Notes under the pieces: generated by a model | Seen by the model: the letters and a program-made list of their open reading frames with translations, nothing else | Database searches by the model: none | Told to the model about the DNA's origin: nothing | Assembly: GCA_944321965.1 (NCBI GenBank) | Contig: CALUNH010000009.1 | Span: forward strand, 1-64,000 | DNA length: 64,000 bases | From: an uncultured Alistipes sp. | GTDB lineage: Bacteria > Bacteroidota > Bacteroidia > Bacteroidales > Rikenellaceae | Direction of reading: 5' to 3' | Shown here: positions 49,764 to 57,593 of the stretch, one piece after another | How positions within the stretch are numbered: the stretch's first letter is position 1 | Layout of the letters: each line of letters opens with the position of its first letter | Position numbers and translations under genes: made by a program

Positions 49764-52700
49764 TTAGAAAGTCAGGTTGATACCGCCGCCCCAGTAGCGC
49801 AGGGTAGGATAGTTGCGCAGGGAGTTGGCTCCGGATTTTGACATGTTGCTTCCGAACTCCGAGGATTCGGGGTCGAAGAATCCGTATTTGGTGAACGTCA
49901 GCGGGTTCTGGGCATCGACGTAGATGCGCAGGCTCTTGCACCCGAACTTCTTGGTCCACTTTTCGGGCAGGGTGTAGCCGATCTGGATATTCTTGACGCG
50001 CAGGTAGGCGGTGTTCACCATGTTCAGCTCCGAACCGGGCTGTTCCCAGTTGTTCGCATTGCTGACGGAGCCGTTGACGGCCAGCCGGGGCCACCGGGCA
50101 TCCGTATTGTTGGCGGTCCAGTAGTCGAGCTGGTGCTCGTACATGGTCGTGCCGTAATCGGAGTGGAAGGGCTGTACGAGCTCGCCGCGAATGGCCTGCG
50201 TACGTTTCATTACGCCCTGGAGCATGATGCCGAGGTCGATGCCCTTCCAGCTGACGTTGTAGCTGAAGCCGTAGGTATACCGCGGGAATGCGTATCCGAG
50301 GTAGGTTCGGTCGTTGGTGTCGATCACGCCGTCTCCATTGATGTCGACGTATCGGACGTCACCCGGCCGGAGTTGCGAGCGGTCTACGGTCGAGGGGATG
50401 GCGGCGTTCTGGATCTCCTCGTAGTTGGAGAAGAGGCCGGCGACCTTGTATCCGTAGTAGGAGTTCAGGGGGAGCCCCTCCTGGATGAGGGTCGTGACGC
50501 CGTCCGTTGAGGCGATCTTCGGGGTTCCGTAGGTGACGACCTCGTTTTTCGAATCGGCGAGGTTGAGCGAGAAGTGGTGTTTCCAGTCGCCGCGGTTGAG
50601 GTCGTAGTTGATGGTGAGCTCCCAACCCTGGTTGTCCATGACGCCGCGGTTCTCCTTGGCGATGCTGGCGCCGAAGACGCCCGGGACGATGGCGTCGAGC
50701 AGGATGTCCGAGGTGCGTTTGTAGAAGTAGTCGAAGTTGACGTTCAGGGTATTCCGGAAGAAGGAGGCGTCGAGACCGATGTTGAAGGTTTTCGAGCGCT
50801 CCCAGGTGAGGGCTGCGTTACCCATCGTGAACATCAGGCCGGGGACGGAGCTTCCGTTGAAACCGTAGGCGTCGGTCCAGATGCCGTAGGTGGTCATGAA
50901 GTCGTAGAGACCCACATCCTGCTGGTTACCGTTGATACCGTACGAAGCGCGGAGCTTGAGGTCTCCGACCTTGTTGCGGTAGTCGCCCATGAAGTTCTCC
51001 TCCGAGATGCGCCAGCCGGCCGACACGGCGGGGAAGAAGCCTCCGTTACGCTCCTTGAGGAACTTCGACGACATGTCGTAGCGGGCGGTGAACTCGATGT
51101 AGTACTTGTCGGCGTAGGAGTATCCGACACGCCCGAAGTAGGACTCCAGGGCCGACCGCGTGTTGTCCTGCGAGGAGAGGGACGTGTCGCTGTCGCTCGT
51201 GACGGTACCCTCGCCGGGCTGGTTCAGGTCGTTGAGGTATGTCTTCGAGGCGTTGATCGAGTAGTGCTTCTTCGACTCCTGCGACCAGCCGACCAGTGCC
51301 GTTACGTTGTGCTTCTCGGCGAACGTGCGGTTGAAGTCCAGCAGGACCTGCCCGTTGAGATAGGTGTCTCGTCCGACCCAGTCGTCGGCGGGGGTGGTGG
51401 TGCTTCCGGAGAGTACGGCGGTCGAGGGGTCGGACCAGTTGGCACCGTTGTCGGTGACCACGTAGTAGGTCATGTGGTCGGAGAAGCGGTGTTCGGTGCG
51501 CGATTCGGCGCTGAGCACGCCGCGGATCTTCAGGCCCTTGATAATTTCGAATTCGGCATTGAAGATGCCGTTGAGGTAGTCGTTATCGTACTTGTTGTAC
51601 CCCCCCCCTACGAGGCCGGCGAGTTCGGCGCCGCAACCGCCCCATTTATAGTTGTTTGCGTAGAAGGTCCCGTTGTCGTCCATCGACCTGTAGAAGTAGT
51701 AGGTCGGGTAGCGCGAGAGGTTCGCGAAGAGGAATCCGCTGGTCGTGGGGGATTTGGTTTCGGCGCGGGTGTAGCTGAGGTTTGCACTGACCTTGAGCCG
51801 TCCCCATTCGGTCGAGAGGTTCGAGCGGACGTTGTAGCGCTGTCTGCCGTAGTCGGGGCCGATGTAGTTGGACTCCTGGTCGAAGTACCCGGCCGAGAGC
51901 ATGTAGGTCGAGTGCTCGGTACCGCCCGTGACGCTGACGTTGTAGTTTTGCTGGAGGGCGTTCTTCATGGCCTGCTCGACGAGGGGCTCGCTGTCGCCGT
52001 GGATGTACATGTCCTGAATCTCGGCTGCGGAGAAGATGGGGCTCCGGCCGGAATTGGTCAGGGCTTCGTTGCGCAGGATGGAGTTCTTGTAGGAGGACAC
52101 GGGCTCGAAGAGGATATGGGGCTCCTGGGCACCCAGCTGTGCGCTGAAGGAGATGGTCGGGGCGGTCTCCTTGTGACCCTGCTTGGTGGTGATGAGGATG
52201 ACGCCGTTCGAGGAGCGGGCACCGTAGATGGCTGCGGAACCGGCATCCTTGAGGATGTTCACCGACTCGATGTCATTGGGGTTGAGGTCGTTCATCCGCG
52301 ATGCCTCGGCCTGGGGCACGCCGTCGATAACGACCAGCGGCGAGTTGTTACCCATGGTGTTGATGCCTCGGATCGAGATGTTCATCTGATTGCCGCCCGT
52401 GGGGTCGTAGTTGCGGGTCTGGATGATAAGGTTTGCGGCCGTACCCTGGAGTGCCTGCTGGATGTTGGCGACGGGACGGTCGGCGAGGTCCTCGCGGTTG
52501 ACGGTCGAGATGGCCGAGGTGATGTGTCGGCGGGTGGTGGTACCGTAACCGATGACGACGACCTCGTCGAGATAGCTCGTATCCTCGGTCATGGTTACGG
52601 AGATTTCGGTTTTGGTTCCGACCTCCTGTACGACGGTTTTGTACCCGAGGTAGATGAACTGGAGCTTGTCGGAGTTCTTGACTCCCTTGAGCAGGTAGGT

Positions 52701-52910
52701 ACCGTCGGCTCCGGTAGCGGTACCGTTTACGGTGCCTTCGACGATGACGGAGACCCCGACGAGGGGTTGTCCCTTTTCGTCCACGATTCTGCCGTTTACC
52801 GACTTGGTCGCGGATTGCGCTGAGGCCCCGCAGATGCCGGAAACGACCAGACACCACAGCAATGCGAGCGAGTAGCGCGCAAGAGTGCTAAAAGTCGATT
52901 TCTTGATCAT
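49764..52910 (-). CDS. susC: SusC/RagA-family TonB-linked outer-membrane transporter
   Basis: 1048 aa. A signal peptide (ends SAQS) is followed by a carboxypeptidase-like domain (GRIVDEKGQPLVGVSVIVEG near 38-57) and the TonB-box region (DEVVVIGYGT). The SusC plug signature (VANIQQALQGTAANLI, ISIRGINTMGNNSPLVVIDGVP, DAGSAAIYGARSSNGVILITTKQG) and a 22-strand-type barrel ending in an aromatic residue (GGINLTF) complete it. It imports oligosaccharides with SusD. The ATG at 52910 is chosen because the longer frame (to 53021) reads through the promoter region. It is the first gene of the PUL core operon, divergent from the HTCS regulator. Confidence 0.95.
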   Translation of the reverse strand: MIKKSTFSTLARYSLALLWCLVVSGICGASAQSATKSVNGRIVDEKGQPLVGVSVIVEGTVNGTATGADGTYLLKGVKNSDKLQFIYLGYKTVVQEVGTKTEISVTMTEDTSYLDEVVVIGYGTTTRRHITSAISTVNREDLADRPVANIQQALQGTAANLIIQTRNYDPTGGNQMNISIRGINTMGNNSPLVVIDGVPQAEASRMNDLNPNDIESVNILKDAGSAAIYGARSSNGVILITTKQGHKETAPTISFSAQLGAQEPHILFEPVSSYKNSILRNEALTNSGRSPIFSAAEIQDMYIHGDSEPLVEQAMKNALQQNYNVSVTGGTEHSTYMLSAGYFDQESNYIGPDYGRQRYNVRSNLSTEWGRLKVSANLSYTRAETKSPTTSGFLFANLSRYPTYYFYRSMDDNGTFYANNYKWGGCGAELAGLVGGGYNKYDNDYLNGIFNAEFEIIKGLKIRGVLSAESRTEHRFSDHMTYYVVTDNGANWSDPSTAVLSGSTTTPADDWVGRDTYLNGQVLLDFNRTFAEKHNVTALVGWSQESKKHYSINASKTYLNDLNQPGEGTVTSDSDTSLSSQDNTRSALESYFGRVGYSYADKYYIEFTARYDMSSKFLKERNGGFFPAVSAGWRISEENFMGDYRNKVGDLKLRASYGINGNQQDVGLYDFMTTYGIWTDAYGFNGSSVPGLMFTMGNAALTWERSKTFNIGLDASFFRNTLNVNFDYFYKRTSDILLDAIVPGVFGASIAKENRGVMDNQGWELTINYDLNRGDWKHHFSLNLADSKNEVVTYGTPKIASTDGVTTLIQEGLPLNSYYGYKVAGLFSNYEEIQNAAIPSTVDRSQLRPGDVRYVDINGDGVIDTNDRTYLGYAFPRYTYGFSYNVSWKGIDLGIMLQGVMKRTQAIRGELVQPFHSDYGTTMYEHQLDYWTANNTDARWPRLAVNGSVSNANNWEQPGSELNMVNTAYLRVKNIQIGYTLPEKWTKKFGCKSLRIYVDAQNPLTFTKYGFFDPESSEFGSNMSKSGANSLRNYPTLRYWGGGINLTF

Positions 52911-53013
52911 ACATAAGTGGTTATTAGTAATAAAGGTTGCTTGTTGGGTGTACCAATTTCGCAAGCAAAAATATTTATTAAAGTATTTCCGCGAGTACGA
53001 TTTCATGCCATTT

Positions 53014-53034
53014 AAGTACAAAGATGTACTTTTG
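53014..53034. promoter_or_regulatory. Palindromic divergent promoter between susC and the HTCS regulator
   Basis: AAGTAC-AAAGAT-GTACTT (53014-53031) is a perfect inverted repeat. Its plus arm joins TACTTTTG (53027-53034), the regulator's -7 element. The same palindrome on the minus strand contains CATCTTTG (53019-53026), a one-mismatch -7 element for susC. It is the best candidate operator of the PUL. Confidence 0.55.
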
Positions 53035-53086
53035 TGATGATTTATGGCAAAAAAAACTTAATTTCGGGGCAAATATAGTACGAATT

Positions 53087-56000
53087 ATGGATATGGGGTC
53101 CTTTTTTCGGGTTGTGTGTGCGAGTACGCTGCTGACGGGCACACCCCTGCTTGCCGGAGCGGGGAATCTGCGGATGATCTCCAGCCGCGAGGGGATCAGC
53201 AACAACTCCATTCTGTGTCTGGACCAGGATGCGGAGGGTTATATCTGGCTGGGGACCTGCGAGGGCCTCAACTTCTGGGACGGGCAGCAGATGGTCTGCT
53301 ACCCGCTGGCCGAGAGCGGGATGCTTCCGCTTTCTGGGAACCTGATCGAGAAGATCCACCCGACACAGGACCGTTACAGCTGGCTTCGGACCAACTACGG
53401 GCTCGATCTGATGTACCGCAACAAGGTGATCGAGCAGCACCGGGAGTTCCAGGGGATCTACTTTCTGCTTTCGCGCAACCGTTCGGAGACGATCGTGCTG
53501 ACCCAGGGCGGAGGTTTCTACGGTTATTGCGAGGAGGATGCGTCGTTCCGGCCGATTCCGGAGCCGTTCTCCTTCGACACCTATATCACCTCCTGGGCGG
53601 GGGCGGGGGATTCGGTTTACCTTTTCCGCACGGACGGGATCTACCGGACGTCGTTTCTGCCCCGTTATCCGGGGGAGCCGTGCCGGCTCGATTCGCTGGA
53701 GCGCGTGCAGGCGCTATCGTTGAGCTATGCCTTTGCCGACCGGGACCTGGTTCTGTTGATCGACACCCGGGGCATTCTCTATACGTTCGATCCGCAGAAC
53801 GAGGTGCTCGAATACATCACGGACCTCAGCGGGGAGATCGCGCGCTACGGGAAGGTCTCCGCGGCAATCCGCTACGGCGACGACTTCCTGGTTTCGTTCC
53901 TGTTCGACGGGGTGACGAGGCTCTGCTTCACGCCGGAGAATGCCCGCAGGTACGAGACCGAGCGTCTGGATATCAACTGCGGGGTTTTCAGCCTGCTCAA
54001 GGATGAGAAGCAGGATATCGTCTGGATCGGGAGTGACGGTCAGGGTCTTTTCATGTATGCCGACGACGAGGTTTCGTTCCATTCGTACACGTTCGACAAA
54101 CTGCCCTACAACCTCTCCAAGCCGGTCCGGAGCCTGCTGCTCGATTCGCGGGGGACGCTGTGGTTTGCGACGAAGGGCGAGGGTATCGTCCAGATACCGA
54201 ATTTCTCCACGGTCCGCAAGCCGACGGATTTCGAGCAGATCAACGGTTCGGATTCGGGGCTTTCGGACCATGCGGTCTTCGCCCTGGAGGAGAGTGAGCG
54301 GGGCGTGGTGTGGATCGGCTCCGAGGGGTTCGGGATCAATTACCGGCCGCTTTCGGGCGGAGCGGTGCGGACTCTGGGCGGGGATCTTCCGCCGGATCTC
54401 CGTTACATCCATGCCATCCGGGAGAGCCATCGGGATACGCTTTGGGTTGCCACGGTGGGCTGCGGGGTTTTCCGGCTGCTGCTCGGCGACCGGGGCGGGG
54501 TTCCCTACGTCCGGGCGTGGAAGAAGCTCGATTTCGGTCGGGCGCTGGAGAACAAGAACTTCTTCTTCACGCTCTTCGAGGATGTGGACCATACGCTCTG
54601 GATCGGGAACCGCGGCGGGGGTTTGATCCACTACTTTCCGCAGAGCGACTCCTGTACGGTGACGACCTTCGACGATTCGCGGGCAGAGATCGCCAACGAC
54701 GTGTGGTCGATCCTCCGTTCGGAGGACGGGCGGCTGTGGATCGGCACGAGCTGGGGGCTGTTGCAGCTCGGGGATGACGGGACGGTGCACGAGACGCCCA
54801 TCCGGAATATCGTGCACGGGATTCTTGAGGACAGCGGCCGGAAGCTCTACCTGACGACCAACAGCGGTCTTGTGCGCTACGATCCGGCGACCTCCTCGCA
54901 GGTGAAGTACGGCTACTCCTACGGGGTCAACACCATCGAGTACAGCGACGGTGCGGCCTTCAAGGACCAGAAGGGGAATATGTTGTTTTTCGGGGGGACG
55001 AACGGTTTTGTGGTGATGGAGCAGACCCGCTATAGGGCGGAGCCGTTCTATCCGGAGCTGCTTTTCCGCTACGTGCGGATCAACGACCGGCTGATTCCGT
55101 TCGAGGATGCGGTGAATGGCGACGGGGAGTTGGTCATCCGGCCCTACGAGCGGCTTTACGGCGTGGGGGTGATCGCCCTGGACTACATCAACGGCAGCAA
55201 TTACGTCTATCTGTACAATACCGAGGAGTTGGAGGGGCGGTGGCTCGAATCCTCTTCGGAGATTCAGTTTGCGGAGCGTCATCCGGGGCGTTACCGGCTG
55301 AAGGTACGTTATCGGAATACCGTCACGGGAGATACGAGTCCGGTCCGTTCGCTGACGGTGGTGATCCGTGCTCCGTGGTTTGCGACGCTCTTTGCGAAGT
55401 GTCTTTACGTGCTGTTTTTCCTGCTTTTCGCGGCGGGGGCGGGTTATTACCTCTACCGGCGACGGCAGCGGAAGCGGGCTGTGGCATTAGAGCGGATCGA
55501 GGCCCGGCGCAAGGAGGAGATCCTCGATTCGAAACTCCACCTGATGGAGAATCTGGCCCAGCAGATGGCGGCTCCGGTCTTCATGGTTTCGGTTCCCTGC
55601 CAGCAGCTGCTCGACTACGGGCATTCGGACGATTACATCCGTCAGCGGTTGCGGAAGGTGCTTCAGCAGAGCGACAAGCTGTCGAACATCATCCACATGC
55701 TTCACGATTTCCGGGAGTCGAGCGAGTCGGGGAATCTCAGCGTGAAGATCTTCTCCGTGACGGAGTATGTGACGGAGATTGCGAAGAGTTACGTCTCATT
55801 GGCCGAGGAGCGCGGAATTTCGTTCGATCTTCGGGTTCCTGGGGAGCTTCTGTGGACGAGCGACCCGAAGCGGGTTTCGGAGGTGGTGGACATGACGATG
55901 GCCAACGCCTTCCTGCACGTGGTGCGGAAGGGAAGGATCGGGCTTGACATCGCGTCCGAGGAGGAGCGTCTTGTCATCCGGCTGGAGGTCGAGGGGCGCT

Positions 56001-57136
56001 GGATCGACGAGGAGGCGTTCGGTCGGTTGACGGACCGTTACGACATGATGGAGTATTTCCAGCGTCGCAGCGAGGGCGGGGATTCGTTCCAGGACGAGAT
56101 GCGTCTGGTCGTCTGCTTCAACTACGTGACGAGCCTGGGGGGTGTGATGCGTTTCCGGGATCTGGGCGACCGGTTTGCGTTCGAGATCGAGCTTCCGTCG
56201 CTCAGCGTCACCGATACGGGTTCGGGCATGGAGTCTTACGGGGCGTTTTCGGAGGAGTACCTGCTGAACAGCCACATCCTGATGGTGGAGAAGGAGCGGA
56301 TCCGTCAGTTCGACGTCGGGGGTGACCGTCCGACGATGTTTGTGATCGGTTCCGACGCGGGGATTATCAACTCGCTGGCGGAGATGTTCTCCGAGGAGTA
56401 CAATATCCGCACGTTCCGCAAGCCGGAGAAGTTCGCCGAGGAGATGCAGGCGGGGTATCCGGACATTATCCTTTGCGAGAACATTCCGATGAAGGAGGAT
56501 CTGGAGCGGCTGATGTCGTCGGTCAAGCAGGACCGGATGACGGTGAAGATTCCCGTCATTCTGATTACGAGCCTGCAGCAGGCGGATTCTCCGGTGGGGG
56601 AGTATGCGGATGCGGTTCTTTCTCTGCCGATCAACGTGAAGACGCTGAAATTTACGGTTCGTCAGAGTCTCAACCGGGTAAGTTCGTTGCGGGAGTATTA
56701 CAGTTCGTCGATCAGTGCCTATGAGTTCAGTGACGGGAAGATGCTGCACAGCGAGGACAAGCAGTTCCTGGAGAAGATGTTCAAGATCATCCAGGAGAAT
56801 CTTGCGGACAGCAGCATGACGACGGGGACGATTGCGCGGCAGATGGGGATCAGCCTTCGGAATCTCTACCACCGGCTCGAAGGGATCGTGAACGTGACCC
56901 CGAGCAGCATCATCCGGGAGTACCGTTTGGCTTATGCGGAGCATTTGCTGACGAAGACGAAGCTTTCGGTGGACGAGATCATCTACAAGTCGGGCTTTAC
57001 CAACCGGGGGACCTTTTTCAAGAATTTCTCGGCGAAGTACGGTTGTACGCCGAAGAGTTACCGGAGCCGGAAGATCGAGGAGGTCCCGGAGGTCCCGGAG
57101 GCCCCGGAGGCTCCGGAGGTCCCGGAGCAGGCCTGA
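53087..57136 (+). CDS. HTCS-type PUL regulator with degenerate kinase and receiver domains
   Basis: 1349 aa. Layout: signal/anchor, Reg_prop propeller repeats (IWLGTCEGL, WIGSDGQGL, WFATKGEGI, WIGSEGFGI, WIGNRGGGL, WIGTSWGLL), Y_Y_Y domain, membrane helix (about 765-787), histidine-kinase-like region (about 805-1070), receiver-like region (about 1080-1190) and AraC DNA-binding domain (about 1228-1330: IARQMGISLRNLYHRL, DEIIYKSGFTNRGTFFKNF). The phospho-acceptor His is replaced (LAQQMAAP, Q825), the kinase G1 box lacks its Asp, the receiver Asp is E1131 (ILCENIP) and the receiver Lys is L1180. Such HTCS proteins sense oligosaccharides in the periplasm and control a divergent PUL. The ATG at 53087 is used since 53024 lies within the promoter. 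Confidence 0.9.
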   Translation: MDMGSFFRVVCASTLLTGTPLLAGAGNLRMISSREGISNNSILCLDQDAEGYIWLGTCEGLNFWDGQQMVCYPLAESGMLPLSGNLIEKIHPTQDRYSWLRTNYGLDLMYRNKVIEQHREFQGIYFLLSRNRSETIVLTQGGGFYGYCEEDASFRPIPEPFSFDTYITSWAGAGDSVYLFRTDGIYRTSFLPRYPGEPCRLDSLERVQALSLSYAFADRDLVLLIDTRGILYTFDPQNEVLEYITDLSGEIARYGKVSAAIRYGDDFLVSFLFDGVTRLCFTPENARRYETERLDINCGVFSLLKDEKQDIVWIGSDGQGLFMYADDEVSFHSYTFDKLPYNLSKPVRSLLLDSRGTLWFATKGEGIVQIPNFSTVRKPTDFEQINGSDSGLSDHAVFALEESERGVVWIGSEGFGINYRPLSGGAVRTLGGDLPPDLRYIHAIRESHRDTLWVATVGCGVFRLLLGDRGGVPYVRAWKKLDFGRALENKNFFFTLFEDVDHTLWIGNRGGGLIHYFPQSDSCTVTTFDDSRAEIANDVWSILRSEDGRLWIGTSWGLLQLGDDGTVHETPIRNIVHGILEDSGRKLYLTTNSGLVRYDPATSSQVKYGYSYGVNTIEYSDGAAFKDQKGNMLFFGGTNGFVVMEQTRYRAEPFYPELLFRYVRINDRLIPFEDAVNGDGELVIRPYERLYGVGVIALDYINGSNYVYLYNTEELEGRWLESSSEIQFAERHPGRYRLKVRYRNTVTGDTSPVRSLTVVIRAPWFATLFAKCLYVLFFLLFAAGAGYYLYRRRQRKRAVALERIEARRKEEILDSKLHLMENLAQQMAAPVFMVSVPCQQLLDYGHSDDYIRQRLRKVLQQSDKLSNIIHMLHDFRESSESGNLSVKIFSVTEYVTEIAKSYVSLAEERGISFDLRVPGELLWTSDPKRVSEVVDMTMANAFLHVVRKGRIGLDIASEEERLVIRLEVEGRWIDEEAFGRLTDRYDMMEYFQRRSEGGDSFQDEMRLVVCFNYVTSLGGVMRFRDLGDRFAFEIELPSLSVTDTGSGMESYGAFSEEYLLNSHILMVEKERIRQFDVGGDRPTMFVIGSDAGIINSLAEMFSEEYNIRTFRKPEKFAEEMQAGYPDIILCENIPMKEDLERLMSSVKQDRMTVKIPVILITSLQQADSPVGEYADAVLSLPINVKTLKFTVRQSLNRVSSLREYYSSSISAYEFSDGKMLHSEDKQFLEKMFKIIQENLADSSMTTGTIARQMGISLRNLYHRLEGIVNVTPSSIIREYRLAYAEHLLTKTKLSVDEIIYKSGFTNRGTFFKNFSAKYGCTPKSYRSRKIEEVPEVPEAPEAPEVPEQA

Positions 57137-57202
57137 TCCGTTGACTGGAACGATCCGGCCGACAGACCGGGGCATGGCCCGGATTCCGGCGGGTTCGTTC
57201 AT

Positions 57203-57237
57203 GAAGAGAGGTTTCGGATAATCCGAAGCCTCTCTTC
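57203..57237. terminator. Hairpin after the HTCS regulator
   Basis: GAAGAGAGGTTTCGGAT and ATCCGAAGCCTCTCTTC form a nearly perfect 17-bp stem with a one-base centre. It probably ends the regulator's transcript, though no T-tract follows. Confidence 0.7.
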
Positions 57238-57355
57238 TCGTATGACGGCAGTTTCTTTCGGGTTCCAGAACGGGCCTTGGCACCGGCAAGCAACGGATGC
57301 CGCAGTATTGGGACTGGTGGCCGCGGCCCTTCGGGACGGTGTTGCGGGGTCGTGT

Positions 57356-57505
57356 TTATCCATTCGTGTACACACCGTTGGCGAGGTTCACGCGGTCATC
57401 CGGTTCCATCGGGTCTACCCCACCCTTGGGCAGTGCCTCTTTGTCGGTTTCGGGTCGTTGCAACCGGAAGGTGAGACCGAGTAGTAGCAGGGAGCCGCAG
57501 TCATG
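57356..57505 (-). pseudogene. Truncated C-terminal remnant of a probable outer-membrane protein
   Basis: On the minus strand 49 codons end at a TAA (57356-57358). They read GSLLLLGLTFRLQRPE, then a polar tail ending LANGVYTNG. The beta-strand-like end and the protein-like composition suggest a once-functional C-terminus. The frame is closed upstream by a TGA at 57506-57508 and no start or upstream domain exists. A 12-bp direct repeat TACACACCGTTG (57369-57380 and 57527-57538) brackets most of it, consistent with deletion debris. Family identity is uncertain; the rest of 57238-57593 shows no gene. Confidence 0.4.
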
Positions 57506-57593
57506 TCAAGGGAATATCACGCCGCCTACACACCGTTGTAACACCCGCGCTTCAATTTTGCATCCGGAAACCATGAAGAAATAGAGATTACGG

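Noticed and set aside
57361..57540. Possible 16S rRNA fragment (GTACACACCG-like strings)
   Set aside because: Only a 9-10 base match to the 16S decoding-region consensus is present, with no flanking rRNA sequence. The string recurs as a simple 12-bp direct repeat.
57440..57560. Cobalamin riboswitch before the TonB receptor at 57594
   Set aside because: TonB receptor genes often have one, but neither the B12-box nor a recognisable GCCACTG core could be found in order.
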